Shown here one piece after another: positions 22,127 to 33,785 of a DNA stretch of 64,000 bases (positions are counted from its first letter, which is position 1; every line of letters begins with the position of its first letter). This stretch comes from Photorhabdus caribbeanensis (GTDB lineage: Bacteria > Pseudomonadota > Gammaproteobacteria > Enterobacterales > Enterobacteriaceae): contig NZ_RCWB01000018.1 of the NCBI RefSeq assembly GCF_018448885.1, positions 41,555 through 105,554 on the forward strand, in the 5' to 3' direction. Position numbers and translations under genes: made by a program. The notes under the pieces are model-generated. The model was not told the DNA's origin, ran no database searches, and worked only from the letters and a program-made list of their open reading frames with translations.

Positions 22127-22390
22127 ATGCGACTGATCGGCAATTATTCTCCTCCTACTACAGAAGATCTCATTAAACTCAAAGAAGAATTAGGCTTCAC
22201 CGGAGAACAAATGGCCGATTTAGCGGGAGTTTCCGGTAACAACCAATGGAGAAAATACACGGGTGGGAAAATGCCACGCGTTATTTCTTCGCATATTCTA
22301 TTCTATATAGCAACACAGTTAACGCTATCAGAAGATGATTTAAACCGCATTTTGGTTAAAATGCGGGAAATTGGTGCTAATGTAAGATAA
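22127..22390 (+). CDS. Small helix-turn-helix protein, phage type (87 aa)
   Basis: Residues 13-50 (TEDLIKLKEELGFTGEQMAD and the following LAGVSGNNQWRKYTGG) form a Cro/XRE-like helix-turn-helix. The remainder is helical and charged. Similar small proteins occur in phage genomes, often near a short membrane protein like the one encoded just upstream. It may bind DNA, but the target is unknown. No other phage genes are visible here, so this is an isolated remnant or a small cargo unit. Confidence 0.7.
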   Translation: MRLIGNYSPPTTEDLIKLKEELGFTGEQMADLAGVSGNNQWRKYTGGKMPRVISSHILFYIATQLTLSEDDLNRILVKMREIGANVR

Positions 22391-22559
22391 ATAGGGCCTC
22401 TCCCACTTAACGATTTCCTCTGATTGATAATCTATTTTATTGAGATGTAGATCATCAATAGATCGGTTATAGCGAATTATTCTGGTCATAAAATCGATTT
22501 TTTTCGAAACCATAGCTAGAGTACTATTTAAGACCGATCAGTTTCAGAGGTTAATCATT

Positions 22560-23726
22560 GTGACAGCAATTATTCGTCAATTCCTGAAATTAGAAGCGGC
22601 TGGAGGGCTCCTTCTTATCATTGCTGCCATTATTGCGCTGATAATGGCAAACTCACCACTACAAGATATTTATCAGCAATTTCTTAATCTTCCGGTGGTA
22701 GTGCAATTCGCTGCACTGGAGATCAATAAGCCCTTATTGTTGTGGATTAATGACGGCTTAATGGCGGTCTTTTTCTTGATTGTTGGTCTGGAAGTAAAGC
22801 GGGAACTTCTGGAAGGCTCTTTGGCAGGGCGTGATAAGGCAGTATTTCCGGTGATAGCGGCGATAGGTGGTATGGTCGCTCCGGCACTAATATATCTGTT
22901 ATTTAATGGTAATGATGAGTTTACCCGTCAGGGGTGGGCTATTCCTGCGGCAACCGATATTGCTTTTGCCTTGGGTGTGATGGCGCTATTGTCTAAACGA
23001 GTACCAACAGAACTTAAGGTTTTCTTGTTGGCGCTAGCGATTATTGATGATCTAGGCGTTATCGTGATTATCGCTCTGTTTTATACCAAAACGGTTTCTC
23101 TTGTGGCGCTTGGATTGTCAGCCGCGATGATTGCTTTGCTGGTTTGGATGAATTGGCGTGGTGTCGAAAAAACATCGGCTTATCTGGTTGTTGGCGCTAT
23201 TCTTTGGGTTTGCATCCTGAAATCAGGTGTTCATGCAACACTGGCTGGCGTCATCATTGGTTTTCTGATTCCTCTGCGTAGCCAGAATGGTCATTCACCA
23301 TCTGAATCACTTGAGCATGGTTTGCATCCTTGGGTGGCGTATCTTATTTTGCCATTATTTGCTTTTGCCAATGCGGGTGTCGTCCTGAATGGCGTTACGT
23401 TAAATGGCTTGACTGATATATTACCACTAGGTATTGCTGCGGCTCTGTCTCTTGGTAAGCCATTGGGAATTTTTCTGTTTAGCTATATTTCTATTAAGAT
23501 CGGATTTGCTAAATTGCCGCAGCAGATTAATCTTAAACAGATATTTGCGGTTTCCGTTCTTTGTGGAATCGGTTTTACTATGTCTATCTTTATTTCAGGA
23601 TTGGCTTTTGAAGGGGTAGATGAATCTTTCAGTATCTATTCCCGTCTTGGCATTCTGATGGGTTCAACCATCGCTGCGTTTATGGGGTATGGCTTGTTAC
23701 GAATGGTCTTACCAAAGAAAAAGTGA
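22560..23726 (+). CDS. nhaA: Na+/H+ antiporter NhaA
   Basis: The 388-residue inner-membrane antiporter exchanges sodium or lithium for protons and keeps cytoplasmic pH and sodium low. It has about twelve membrane segments, the essential aspartate pair in [27 protein letters not shown], and [16 protein letters not shown], all matching E. coli NhaA. The start is a GTG preceded by GAGG. nhaR follows 209 bases later. It is expected to be activated by NhaR in response to sodium. Confidence 0.97.
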   Translation: MTAIIRQFLKLEAAGGLLLIIAAIIALIMANSPLQDIYQQFLNLPVVVQFAALEINKPLLLWINDGLMAVFFLIVGLEVKRELLEGSLAGRDKAVFPVIAAIGGMVAPALIYLLFNGNDEFTRQGWAIPAATDIAFALGVMALLSKRVPTELKVFLLALAIIDDLGVIVIIALFYTKTVSLVALGLSAAMIALLVWMNWRGVEKTSAYLVVGAILWVCILKSGVHATLAGVIIGFLIPLRSQNGHSPSESLEHGLHPWVAYLILPLFAFANAGVVLNGVTLNGLTDILPLGIAAALSLGKPLGIFLFSYISIKIGFAKLPQQINLKQIFAVSVLCGIGFTMSIFISGLAFEGVDESFSIYSRLGILMGSTIAAFMGYGLLRMVLPKKK

Positions 23727-23935
23727 TGGCAGTGCCGTGGTAAATTCATTAATTTAGCCGGTAGTTTCAGAAAGAATTTCCGAACTGACTCTCATTTTTG
23801 TACTCGCGGTACAATAATAAAATGGTATCGCGGATATTTTATGTAGTGGAAAACAGGAAATCGCCGTAAAACGGTAAATTAGAGATGTATGGCTAGGTAG
23901 TCTGTTAGACGAAAGCGATACATAAGGAAAAATAT

Positions 23936-24850
23936 ATGCGGGTGTCACATCTGAATTTTAATCATCTCTATTATTTCTGGCATGTTTGCAAGGAAGGATC
24001 TGTGGTTGGGGCGGCAGAGGCGCTTTATCTAACACCTCAGACGATTACTGGACAGATAAAGGCGCTGGAGGAGCGTCTGGGAGGCAAGCTGTTCAAACGT
24101 CAAGGTCGGGGTTTAGTACCATCGGAACTAGGGCAGCTTATCTTCCGCTATGCGGATAAGATGTTTATGCTGAGCCAGGAGATGTTGGATATCGTTAACT
24201 ACAGCCGTGAATCTAACCTTTTATTTGATGTTGGTGTTGCTGATGCACTGTCCAAACGTCTGGTTAGTCAGGTATTGGAAACGGCGGTTGTGGAGCATGA
24301 ACAGATCCATCTACGCTGTTTTGAATCAACCCATGAATTGTTGCTGGAACAACTCAGCCAGCACAAACTTGATATGATTTTATCTGATTGTCCGGTGGAT
24401 TCTTCCCAACAGGAAGGGCTGTTCTCGGTAAAACTGGGTGAATGTAATGTGAGTTTTTTCTGCCGACAACCTATTCCGGAAAAACCTTTCCCGGAATGTT
24501 TGGAGGAACGTCGTTTATTGGTTCCAGGGCGTCGCTCTATGTTGGGGCGTAAGTTGTTGACTTGGATTCGTAATAAAAATCTTCAAGTTGAAGTACTGGG
24601 TGAATTTGATGATGCCGCGTTAATGAAAGCGTTTGGTATGTATCATAATGCGATTTTCGTAGCGCCATCTTTGTATACCAATGATATTTTTGCAGATAAT
24701 GATATTGTCGAAATTGGTCGATTGGATGCCGTGCAGGAAGAGTATTATGTGATTTTTGCTGAACGGATGATTCAACACCCGGCTGTTCAAAGGGTATGTA
24801 ATAAAGATTTTTCTGCGTTGTTTAATGTGCCATCTAAGAAGCGCGTTTAA
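23936..24850 (+). CDS. nhaR: LysR-type activator NhaR
   Basis: The 304-residue regulator has an N-terminal winged helix-turn-helix ([21 protein letters not shown], residues about 9-29, then [17 protein letters not shown]). A LysR effector domain follows. It matches E. coli NhaR along its length. It activates nhaA with sodium as signal. It is followed by a terminator shared with rpsT on the opposite strand. Confidence 0.96.
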   Translation: MRVSHLNFNHLYYFWHVCKEGSVVGAAEALYLTPQTITGQIKALEERLGGKLFKRQGRGLVPSELGQLIFRYADKMFMLSQEMLDIVNYSRESNLLFDVGVADALSKRLVSQVLETAVVEHEQIHLRCFESTHELLLEQLSQHKLDMILSDCPVDSSQQEGLFSVKLGECNVSFFCRQPIPEKPFPECLEERRLLVPGRRSMLGRKLLTWIRNKNLQVEVLGEFDDAALMKAFGMYHNAIFVAPSLYTNDIFADNDIVEIGRLDAVQEEYYVIFAERMIQHPAVQRVCNKDFSALFNVPSKKRV

Positions 24851-24876
24851 AAAATAATTGATAATAACTGCAAACA

Positions 24877-24903
24877 CAAAAAAACCGGCGCAGGCCGGTT
24901 TTT
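24877..24903. terminator. Bidirectional terminator between nhaR and rpsT
   Basis: AAAACCGGC and GCCGGTTTT form a GC-rich stem with a four-base loop, flanked by A and T runs, placed between convergent genes. Confidence 0.92.
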
Positions 24904-24921
24904 CAGTAATCTAAACGCAAA

Positions 24922-25185
24922 TTATTGCATTGCGTTGATTTGAGCCGTCAGATTAGATTTATGACGTGCTGCTTTGTTTTTGTGGATCAGACCCTTACAG
25001 GCGTGACGATCGACAATAGGTTGCATGTCATTAAATGCTTTCTGTGCAGCTTCTTTATCGCCAGTAGCGATAGCAGCATGTACCTTCTTGATGAAGGTAC
25101 GCACCATAGAACGACGGCTAGCGTTGTGCTGACGACGTTTTTCAGACTGTATGGCGCGTTTCTTAGCTGATTTGATATTAGCCAA
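24922..25185 (-). CDS. rpsT: 30S ribosomal protein S20
   Basis: The 87-residue highly basic protein begins [17 protein letters not shown], as in other enterobacterial S20 proteins. It binds 16S rRNA in the small subunit body. The ATG lies at 25185. The gene is monocistronic between nhaR and ribF, the E. coli position. Confidence 0.98.
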   Translation of the reverse strand: MANIKSAKKRAIQSEKRRQHNASRRSMVRTFIKKVHAAIATGDKEAAQKAFNDMQPIVDRHACKGLIHKNKAARHKSNLTAQINAMQ

Positions 25186-25535
25186 GGTCCAACTCCCAAA
25201 TATATTCTATCGAGGACAATTCAAAGGTCGAGGAATATGCCTGTTCAACCTTCTTTTGTCAATGGATTTGTGCAAATAAGCGCCGTTGTACCGCGGCAAC
25301 TTGTTTCGTTGTGATGGCGCAGGATTTTATCAGCTTACTTAGCGGGAATACAGTCTTTCACAATAAAAATCTCATTGAATAGTCCAGATAGAAATAAAAT
25401 GAATATTTTTCGGGATTCCTGCTCGTTTTTGTTGTATGAATCAGGGCTATTGATTTAAATCATCTTATGATGGTGGGTTAACCTTGAGCTTTGTACAAGG
25501 TATAATTTGGCAATTTCCAGGGTATTGAGCCAGCT
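25186..25535. promoter_or_regulatory. Divergent promoter region of rpsT and ribF
   Basis: This stretch of 350 bases contains no gene. For ribF a sigma-70 promoter is visible: TTAACC (25478-25483) and TATAAT (25501-25506) with 17 bases between. rpsT promoters should lie in 25200-25400 on the minus strand, but I cannot pick clear boxes. Confidence 0.55.
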
Positions 25536-26480
25536 ATGGAGCTAATTCGCGGTATACGTAATATCCGGACATGTCACCGCGGTTGCGTGTTGACGATTGG
25601 TAATTTTGATGGCGTTCACCGAGGTCATCAGGCACTACTGAAACACTTAAAACACGAAGGGCAGCGTCTGGGATTACCAGTAATGGTGATGATTTTTGAG
25701 CCACAACCCTTGGAGTTTTTTGCTAAGGGTAATGCTCCTGCGCGTCTGACGAGATTGAGGGATAAAGCCAAATATCTCGCCCAATGTGGGGTGGATTATT
25801 TATTATGCGTGAAATTTGACAGAAATTTTGCGGCAAATACGCCAGAAGCTTTTGTTTCGCGGTTGCTGGTGGAAAAATTGGGTGTTAAGTTTCTCGCTGT
25901 AGGTGATGACTTTCGTTTTGGTCAAGCTCGCAGTGGTGATTTTGCCTTTTTGCAGCGAGCCGGTGAAACATACGGTTTTGACGTGACCAATAGTGAAAGT
26001 TTTTGTGATAATGGCTTGCGGATCAGCAGCACAGCTATCCGTCAAGCACTGCAAAATGATGATTTGGTATTAGCCGAAACATTATTAGGGCATCCATATA
26101 GCATTTGCGGCCGGGTCGTTCATGGTAAACGACTAGGGAGCACTATTGGTTTTCCAACAGCTAATTTGCCGTTAAAACGATTAGTGGCTCCTGTACAAGG
26201 CGTTTATGTTGTTGAAGTCTATGGATTAGGAGACAAGCCCTTACCGGGTGTTGCCAATATTGGTACACGTCCAACAGTCTCCGGTCAGGGTCAACAACTT
26301 GAAGTACATCTAATTGATACCCAAATGGATCTCTATGGGCGTTATATTGATGTGGTGTTACGCAAAAAATTGCGTAATGAGCAGCGGTTTGCTTCCCTTG
26401 ATGCACTCAAGCAGCAAATTGCTAATGATGTGGTCGCTGCTAGGGAATTTCTTAAACAGCGACCTGTGTCATGTATCTAG
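25536..26480 (+). CDS. ribF: Bifunctional riboflavin kinase / FAD synthetase
   Basis: The 314-residue enzyme makes FMN from riboflavin and then FAD. The N-terminal adenylyltransferase domain has GNFDGVHRGHQALL; the C-terminal kinase domain has GKRLGSTIGFPTANL and GVANIGTRPT. It matches E. coli RibF in length and order. It is followed after 24 bases by ileS, starting the ribF-ileS-lspA-fkpB-ispH operon. Confidence 0.97.
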   Translation: MELIRGIRNIRTCHRGCVLTIGNFDGVHRGHQALLKHLKHEGQRLGLPVMVMIFEPQPLEFFAKGNAPARLTRLRDKAKYLAQCGVDYLLCVKFDRNFAANTPEAFVSRLLVEKLGVKFLAVGDDFRFGQARSGDFAFLQRAGETYGFDVTNSESFCDNGLRISSTAIRQALQNDDLVLAETLLGHPYSICGRVVHGKRLGSTIGFPTANLPLKRLVAPVQGVYVVEVYGLGDKPLPGVANIGTRPTVSGQGQQLEVHLIDTQMDLYGRYIDVVLRKKLRNEQRFASLDALKQQIANDVVAAREFLKQRPVSCI

Positions 26481-26504
26481 CGGAAAATTGGAATTGAGAA
26501 TCGA

Positions 26505-29318
26505 ATGAGTGACTATAAAAACACCTTGAATCTGCCAGAAACAGGGTTTCCAATGCGTGGAGATTTAGCAAAGCGCGAACCAGATATGTTAAAACGTTGG
26601 TACAAAGATGAGTTGTATCAGGTAATTCGTAAAGCAAAAGCCGGTAAAAAAACATTTATTCTGCATGACGGCCCTCCTTACGCGAATGGCAGTATTCATA
26701 TTGGTCACTCAGTCAATAAGATTCTCAAAGATATTATTATTAAATCCAAAGGGATGGCGGGGTATGACTCGCCATATATTCCCGGTTGGGATTGCCACGG
26801 TTTACCTATTGAGCTTAAGGTTGAGCAGATTATTGGTAAGCCGGGGGAAAAATTTTCCGCTGCTGAGTTTCGTGCCGAGTGCCGCAAATATGCTAAAGAG
26901 CAGATTGAAGGTCAGAAGAAAGACTTTATTCGTCTGGGCGTATTCGGTGACTGGGAACGTCCATATCTGACGATGGACTTTAAGACCGAAGCCAACATTA
27001 TTCGCGCATTGAGCCGTATTATCGCTAATGGTCATTTGTTGAAAGGCGCTAAACCTGTTCACTGGTGTGCTGATTGTGGTTCATCATTGGCCGAAGCGGA
27101 AGTTGAGTATTACGATAAGACTTCGCCGTCGATTGACGTGCGTTTTAAGGCAGTTGATGCAGCCGCCGTTTGTGAGAAATTTGGGGTGCAGGCACCAGAT
27201 CAACCAGTCTCTCTGGTTATCTGGACAACCACGCCGTGGACATTGCCGGCTAACCGAGCGATTGCTTTGCATGCTGAATTTAACTATCAATTAGTACAGA
27301 TTGAGGGTGAATGCCTGATCCTGGCGGCTGATTTGGTAGAAAGCGTGATGAAGCGAGCGGGTATAACTTCGTGGGTGGTATTGGGGAGTTGTGCAGGTGC
27401 TGCATTGGAGCTGTTACGCTTTAAACATCCCTTTATGGGCTTTGATTCGCCGGTTGTGCTAGGTGATCATGTGACTCTGGATGCAGGTACCGGAGCTGTG
27501 CACACGGCGCCAGGTCATGGCCCGGACGACTTTGTTCTTGGTCAGAAATATGGTTTGGAAGTTGCAAATCCGGTTGGCCCTAATGGTTGCTATCTGCCCG
27601 GTACTTATCCTTCTCTGGATGGCATGTTTGTCTTTAAGGCGAATGATGTTGTGCTGAATATCCTGAGTGAAAACAATGCGTTGCTGCATTTGGAAAAATT
27701 ACAGCACAGCTATCCTTGTTGCTGGCGCCATAAAACGCCTATCATTTTCCGGGCTACGCCGCAGTGGTTTGTCAGCATGGATCAAAAGGGTCTGCGTAAA
27801 CAATCGTTGCAAGAGATCAAAGGCGTTCAGTGGATTCCGGGTTGGGGTCAGGCCCGTATTGAGGCAATGGTTGAAAACCGCCCTGACTGGTGTATTTCAC
27901 GTCAACGTACTTGGGGCACGCCGATGTCTCTTTTTGTCCATAAAGAGACAGAAGAACTTCATCCACGTACTATCGAATTGATGGAAGAAGTTGCAAAACG
28001 TGTTGAAGTTGACGGCATTCAGGCGTGGTGGGATCTGGAACCCGCCGAACTGCTTGGTGATGACGCGGCTAACTATGTCAAAATTTTTGATACGTTGGAT
28101 GTATGGTTCGATTCGGGATCAACTCACGCAACGGTGGTTGATGCTCGCCCTGAATTCCAGGGTAACGCTGCGGATATCTATCTTGAAGGTTCAGATCAGC
28201 ACCGTGGCTGGTTTATGTCTTCCCTGATGATCTCAACGGCAATAAAAGGTAAAGCGCCTTACCGTCAGGTGTTAACGCATGGTTTCACTGTCGATGGTCA
28301 GGGCCGTAAGATGTCTAAATCTATCGGTAACACCATCAGTCCTCAGGATGTCATAAATAAATTAGGGGCAGATATTCTGCGTCTATGGGTTGCTTCTACT
28401 GATTACACCGGTGAAATTGCGGTATCTGATGAGATCTTGAAACGCTCTGCTGATGCATATCGTCGTATCCGTAACACGGCGCGTTTCTTGTTGGCAAACT
28501 TGAATGGTTTTGATCCTGAACAGCATAAGGTTGAGCCAGAAGAGATGGCGGTGCTGGATCGTTGGGCTGTAGGCAGAGCTCAGGCAGCGCAGGCAGACAT
28601 TGCAAAATGTTACGATGAATATGATTTTCATACCGTTGTTCAGCGTATGATGCAATTCTGTTCTGTGGAGATGGGTTCATTCTATCTCGATATCATTAAA
28701 GACCGTCAGTACACCGCTAAGAGCGACAGTGTGGCGCGTCGTAGTTGTCAGACTGCGTTGTATCATATTGCGGAAGCGCTGGTTCGCTGGATGGCGCCTA
28801 TCCTCTCCTTTACTGCCGATGAAGTTTGGAATGAGTTGCCTGGCAAACGTGCTCAATATGTATTTACCGAAGAGTGGTATGACGGTTTGTTTGGTCTGGC
28901 CGCGGGCGAAGCAATGAATGATGCTTTCTGGGCTGATTTGTTGGCAGTGCGTGGTGAAGTTAACAAAGTGCTGGAGCAGGCCCGGGCAGACAAACATATC
29001 CGTAGTTCATTAGAAGCCGCAGTGACGTTGTACGCCGATAATGAACTGGCGGACAAACTCAATAGCCTCGGAGATGAATTGCGTTTCGTTCTGCTAACAT
29101 CTCAGGCTGTTGTTGCAGATTATGAGCAGGCTGGTGAAGATGCGCAACAAAGCGAAATCAATGGCTTGAAAATTGCTTTCCGCAAAGCGGATGGCGAAAA
29201 ATGCCCTCGTTGCTGGCATTACGCTAAAGATGTGGGATTGGTGGCGGAACACGCAGAACTTTGTGGCCGCTGTGTAACTAATGTTGCCGGTAACGGCGAA
29301 GAACGTAAGTTTGCCTGA
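26505..29318 (+). CDS. ileS: Isoleucyl-tRNA synthetase
   Basis: The 937-residue class I synthetase charges tRNA-Ile. It has the HIGH-type motif (GSIHIGHS, near residue 65), an editing insertion with [12 protein letters not shown], the KMSKS loop ([10 protein letters not shown]) and a C-terminal zinc site (CPRCWHYA ... CGRC). Length and organisation match E. coli IleS. The stop overlaps the lspA start (TGATG). Confidence 0.99.
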   Translation: MSDYKNTLNLPETGFPMRGDLAKREPDMLKRWYKDELYQVIRKAKAGKKTFILHDGPPYANGSIHIGHSVNKILKDIIIKSKGMAGYDSPYIPGWDCHGLPIELKVEQIIGKPGEKFSAAEFRAECRKYAKEQIEGQKKDFIRLGVFGDWERPYLTMDFKTEANIIRALSRIIANGHLLKGAKPVHWCADCGSSLAEAEVEYYDKTSPSIDVRFKAVDAAAVCEKFGVQAPDQPVSLVIWTTTPWTLPANRAIALHAEFNYQLVQIEGECLILAADLVESVMKRAGITSWVVLGSCAGAALELLRFKHPFMGFDSPVVLGDHVTLDAGTGAVHTAPGHGPDDFVLGQKYGLEVANPVGPNGCYLPGTYPSLDGMFVFKANDVVLNILSENNALLHLEKLQHSYPCCWRHKTPIIFRATPQWFVSMDQKGLRKQSLQEIKGVQWIPGWGQARIEAMVENRPDWCISRQRTWGTPMSLFVHKETEELHPRTIELMEEVAKRVEVDGIQAWWDLEPAELLGDDAANYVKIFDTLDVWFDSGSTHATVVDARPEFQGNAADIYLEGSDQHRGWFMSSLMISTAIKGKAPYRQVLTHGFTVDGQGRKMSKSIGNTISPQDVINKLGADILRLWVASTDYTGEIAVSDEILKRSADAYRRIRNTARFLLANLNGFDPEQHKVEPEEMAVLDRWAVGRAQAAQADIAKCYDEYDFHTVVQRMMQFCSVEMGSFYLDIIKDRQYTAKSDSVARRSCQTALYHIAEALVRWMAPILSFTADEVWNELPGKRAQYVFTEEWYDGLFGLAAGEAMNDAFWADLLAVRGEVNKVLEQARADKHIRSSLEAAVTLYADNELADKLNSLGDELRFVLLTSQAVVADYEQAGEDAQQSEINGLKIAFRKADGEKCPRCWHYAKDVGLVAEHAELCGRCVTNVAGNGEERKFA

Positions 29319-29821
29319 TGAATAAACCCATTTGCTCCACCGGCCTTCGCTGGCTTTGGTTAGTTGTTGTGGTATTGATTCTGGATCTGGGTAGTAAACA
29401 GTTAGTGTTGCAACACTTTCATCTGTATAAATCCGTTCCATTGATACCTTATTTTAATCTGACTTATGCCCAGAATTTTGGGGCGGCTTTCAGTTTCCTT
29501 GCAGAGAAAGACGGTTGGCAGCGTTGGTTATTTGCATTCATTGCTGTTGCTATTTCAGTTGTATTGATGGTGATGATGTATCGTGCCAGTGCAAAGAAGA
29601 AACTGAATAATATCGCTTATGCCCTGATTATTGGTGGAGCATTGGGTAATCTGTTTGACCGGTTGGTTCATGGTTTTGTCATCGATTTTATTGATTTTTA
29701 TGTCGGTGATTGGCACTTTCCAACTTTTAATATCGCCGATATGGCGATATGTATCGGGGCTGGATTGGTTATCATTGATAGCTTTTTAAACCCTGATGAA
29801 AAGACAATCAAAGTGGGATAA
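29318..29821 (+). CDS. lspA: Lipoprotein signal peptidase (signal peptidase II)
   Basis: The 167-residue inner-membrane aspartic protease removes signal peptides from prolipoproteins after Lgt has acted. It has four membrane segments and the catalytic aspartates Asp114 (GNLFDRL) and Asp141 (FNIADMAI). The start overlaps the ileS stop, so translation is coupled. lgt, the preceding enzyme in lipoprotein maturation, lies at 61629. Confidence 0.98.
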   Translation: MNKPICSTGLRWLWLVVVVLILDLGSKQLVLQHFHLYKSVPLIPYFNLTYAQNFGAAFSFLAEKDGWQRWLFAFIAVAISVVLMVMMYRASAKKKLNNIAYALIIGGALGNLFDRLVHGFVIDFIDFYVGDWHFPTFNIADMAICIGAGLVIIDSFLNPDEKTIKVG

Positions 29822-29826
29822 GTAAT

Positions 29827-30297
29827 ATGTCAAACCAGGTGCAGGAGGATAGTGCAGTTTTATTGCATTTCATTTTAAAACTGCAAGATGGCTCCATTGC
29901 CGACTCCACTTACACTCAGGGTAAACCTGCATTATTTCGTTTAGGTGATGGAACCCTTTCCTCACCTTTGGAACAGCAGCTTACTGGGCTAAAAGAGGGA
30001 GATAAACATACCTTTACTCTGGCTGGTGAGGCTGTATTTGGTAAACCGAATCCTGATCTAATCCAATATTTTACTCCGCGTGATTTTGCTGAAACGGGGA
30101 TGCCTGAAATTGGCACTATAATGTTATTTACGGCGATGAATGGCAGTGAAATGCCAGGCATAGTCAAAGCCGTAACAGAAGAATCTGTGACTGTTGATTT
30201 CAATCATCCGTTAGCTGATCAGAATGTTACGTTTGAAGTCGAAGTGTTGGAAATTGAACCACAATTGGAGGAAAACCATGCAGATATTGCTGGCTAA
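29827..30297 (+). CDS. fkpB: FKBP-type peptidyl-prolyl isomerase (SlpA type)
   Basis: The 156-residue protein starts its FKBP fold with [20 protein letters not shown]. The insert-in-flap region follows ([19 protein letters not shown]), as in SlpA/FkpB. It isomerises prolyl bonds and has chaperone activity in the cytosol. It lies five bases after lspA and overlaps ispH by 20 bases. Confidence 0.95.
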   Translation: MSNQVQEDSAVLLHFILKLQDGSIADSTYTQGKPALFRLGDGTLSSPLEQQLTGLKEGDKHTFTLAGEAVFGKPNPDLIQYFTPRDFAETGMPEIGTIMLFTAMNGSEMPGIVKAVTEESVTVDFNHPLADQNVTFEVEVLEIEPQLEENHADIAG

Positions 30298-31231
30298 CCC
30301 TCGCGGTTTTTGTGCCGGCGTTGACCGTGCTATCAGTATCGTAGAACGCGCACTGGAATTATATGGTGCGCCGATCTATGTTCGTCATGAAGTTGTGCAT
30401 AATCGTTATGTTGTAGATAACCTGCGCAAGCGAGGGGCTGTCTTTATTGAAGAAATTTCAGAAGTACCGGATGATGCGATTCTGATTTTTTCAGCACATG
30501 GTGTTTCACAGGCTATTCGTGCTGAAGCGCGTTCTCGCAATTTGACCATGTTGTTCGATGCGACTTGTCCTTTAGTGACTAAAGTCCATATGGAGGTAGC
30601 GAGAGCCAGCCGCAAGGGTAAAGAAGCTATTCTGATTGGTCATGCTGGACACCCCGAAGTTGAAGGTACAATGGGTCAGTACAACAATGCGGAAGGTGGA
30701 ATGTATCTGGTTGAATCTCCGGAAGACGTATGGAACTTGAAAGTCAAAGATGAAGATAACTTGTGTTTTATGACTCAAACCACGTTATCCGTTGATGATA
30801 CTTCAGAAGTGATTGATGCACTTAATGCACGATTCCCAAACATTGTTGGTCCTCGTAAAGATGATATCTGCTATGCGACGACTAACCGTCAGGAAGCAGT
30901 ACGGGATTTGGCGTCTGATGCTGATGTTGTCTTGGTTGTGGGTTCGAAGAATTCATCTAACTCTAATCGGCTTGCTGAATTAGCTCAGCGAGTTGGTAAG
31001 CCTGCTTATCTGATAGACTCTGCTGAAGATATTAAAGAAGAGTGGATTACCGGTACCTCCCTGATTGGTGTAACCGCTGGCGCTTCGGCACCGGATATTT
31101 TAGTTCAGCAAGTTATTGAACGCCTGAAAAATCTTGGGGCTGATTCTGTCAGGGAATTACATGGTAGGGAAGAAAATATTGTGTTTGAAGTACCGAAAGA
31201 GTTACGTGTTGAAGTCAAAGAAGTTAGATAA
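30278..31231 (+). CDS. ispH: 4-hydroxy-3-methylbut-2-enyl diphosphate reductase
   Basis: IspH makes IPP and DMAPP in the last step of the MEP isoprenoid pathway, using a [4Fe-4S] cluster. The start at 30278 ([18 protein letters not shown]) has GGAGG upstream and gives 317 residues; a frame-consistent start at 30224 would add 18 unrelated residues. Cluster cysteines are visible at Cys12 (RGFCAGV), in [11 protein letters not shown], and in [11 protein letters not shown]. It is the last gene of the ribF operon. rihC, next in E. coli, is absent. Confidence 0.98.
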   Translation: MQILLANPRGFCAGVDRAISIVERALELYGAPIYVRHEVVHNRYVVDNLRKRGAVFIEEISEVPDDAILIFSAHGVSQAIRAEARSRNLTMLFDATCPLVTKVHMEVARASRKGKEAILIGHAGHPEVEGTMGQYNNAEGGMYLVESPEDVWNLKVKDEDNLCFMTQTTLSVDDTSEVIDALNARFPNIVGPRKDDICYATTNRQEAVRDLASDADVVLVVGSKNSSNSNRLAELAQRVGKPAYLIDSAEDIKEEWITGTSLIGVTAGASAPDILVQQVIERLKNLGADSVRELHGREENIVFEVPKELRVEVKEVR

Positions 31232-31345
31232 ATAATCTAATTTATCAAGATAAATAATAATAAAGTAGTGTATATGCTCTTTATTTAAAACATTCATCTG
31301 ACTGATCATCATGTTAAATCAGGAAAAGGACTAACTTCATAGTGA

Positions 31346-32173
<828 letters not shown>

Positions 32174-32606
32174 GAATTTTTTTTGTAATTTATTGATATC
32201 GCATGATTAAATATTTTATTATGCGATTTTTAATTTCTTTGTTTGATTTTATTATTTTTTGGTTTGTTTTTTCTATTTTTATCTTATTTCCAACCTTGAT
32301 TTTTTGTTTTTTTCTCCTTTTTATGATTATTTTTAACTTTTCATCTGAGAATCAAGTTTTCTATGCTGATTACCGTTTTCTAAATTAGTTTTGTTGCTGT
32401 TTTTAGTCTTATTTTATTAATTCACTCAGTGAAATGTGTAAAAAAATAAGAAAAGTAACATTTTTTGTAGACAACTCTCCATCTCATCATTAGAATGCGC
32501 GCAATTTGCCAAAATTTTGCCTAAAAAGCAGCTTTGGCATTGATTTTGAGGAACAGATCTGAATTAATATGCACTAATTGCGAGTAATTATTCTTTGGAG
32601 GGTGTT
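32174..32606 (+). promoter_or_regulatory. carAB control region with promoter and tandem ARG boxes
   Basis: The promoter TAGACA (32468-32473) - 17 bases - TAGAAT (32491-32496) is clear and corresponds to the upstream, pyrimidine-controlled start of carAB. TGAATTAATATGCA (32560-32573) and GCGAGTAATTATTC (32580-32593) match the two ARG boxes of the E. coli operon and should be bound by ArgR, blocking a second promoter. The 5' part, 32174-32440, is T-rich with no credible gene; a 61-codon frame there is low complexity. Confidence 0.75.
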
Positions 32607-33770
32607 TTGATTAAGTCAGCTATATTGGTTCTGGAAGACGGAACCCAATTCCACGGTCGTGCCATCGGTGCGGAAGGGGCGGCAGTTGGGGAAGTGGTTT
32701 TCAATACCTCGATGACCGGATATCAAGAAATTCTCACAGACCCTTCCTATTCCCGCCAAATTGTCACTCTTACTTATCCCCATATTGGTAATGTCGGTGT
32801 TAACTCAGTCGATAAAGAATCACTAAAAGTACAGGCTCAAGGGCTGGTGATTCGTGATCTGCCACTGTTGACCAGTAACTTCCGCTGCGAAGAAACGCTT
32901 TCCGATTACCTTAAACGCCATAATATTGTTGCGATAGCAGATATCGATACCCGTAAACTTACGCGTTTGTTAAGAGAAAAGGGTTCACAGAATGGTTGTA
33001 TTATAGCAGGTAAACAGATTGACGCTCAGGTGGCACTGGAAAAAGCGCAAGCGTTTCCGGGACTGGAGGGGATGGATTTAGCAAAAGAGGTGACAACTAA
33101 ACAGATTTATCCGTGGTTACAGGGGAGCTGGACACTGGCGGGGGGATTACCGGAAGATAAGCAAGAGCAGGATCTGCCTTATCATGTTGTTGCTTATGAC
33201 TTTGGTGCAAAACGTAATATTTTGCGAATGTTGGTGGATCGTGGTTGCCGCCTGACAGTTGTTCCCGCCCAGACACCGGCTGAAGATGTACTGAAACTGA
33301 ATCCAGATGGTATTTTCTTATCTAATGGACCGGGGGATCCAGCACCTTGTGACTATGCAATCGAAGCAATTAAAACCCTACTTGAGACAGAGATTCCAAT
33401 CTTTGGTATCTGTCTTGGACACCAATTGCTGGCATTAGCGAGTGGCGCGGAAACCATGAAAATGAAATTCGGCCATCATGGTGCTAACCATCCGGTAAGA
33501 GATCTTGAATGTAATGTTGTCATGATTACTGCCCAAAACCACGGTTTTGCTGTAGATGAAGAATCACTGCCGTCAAATCTGAACGTTACTCATAAATCTC
33601 TGTTTGACGGCACGTTGCAAGGGATTCATCGCACGGATAAACCTGCATTCAGTTTCCAGGGGCATCCAGAAGCCAGCCCTGGTCCACATGAAACAGCATC
33701 GTTATTTGATCACTTTATTGACCTAATTGAGCAGTATTGTCAGAAAAATAATCGTCATAACACCAAGTAA
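32607..33770 (+). CDS. carA: Carbamoyl-phosphate synthase small subunit
   Basis: CarA is the glutaminase subunit feeding ammonia to CarB. I choose the TTG start at 32607 ([17 protein letters not shown]), since E. coli carA also starts with TTG at this point and TGGAGG lies upstream; a TTG at 32595 is in-frame but lies inside that site. The class I amidotransferase nucleophile Cys is in [11 protein letters not shown], and the His-Glu pair in [10 protein letters not shown]. The product has 387 residues. carB follows after 15 bases. Confidence 0.97.
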   Translation: MIKSAILVLEDGTQFHGRAIGAEGAAVGEVVFNTSMTGYQEILTDPSYSRQIVTLTYPHIGNVGVNSVDKESLKVQAQGLVIRDLPLLTSNFRCEETLSDYLKRHNIVAIADIDTRKLTRLLREKGSQNGCIIAGKQIDAQVALEKAQAFPGLEGMDLAKEVTTKQIYPWLQGSWTLAGGLPEDKQEQDLPYHVVAYDFGAKRNILRMLVDRGCRLTVVPAQTPAEDVLKLNPDGIFLSNGPGDPAPCDYAIEAIKTLLETEIPIFGICLGHQLLALASGAETMKMKFGHHGANHPVRDLECNVVMITAQNHGFAVDEESLPSNLNVTHKSLFDGTLQGIHRTDKPAFSFQGHPEASPGPHETASLFDHFIDLIEQYCQKNNRHNTK

Positions 33771-33785
33771 TCAGGAGAAAATAAA

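Noticed and set aside
32203..32388. 61-codon hydrophobic frame between dapB and carA
   Set aside because: It is extremely T-rich, giving runs of Phe, Ile and Leu; the look of a membrane protein comes from base composition, and there is no ribosome site.
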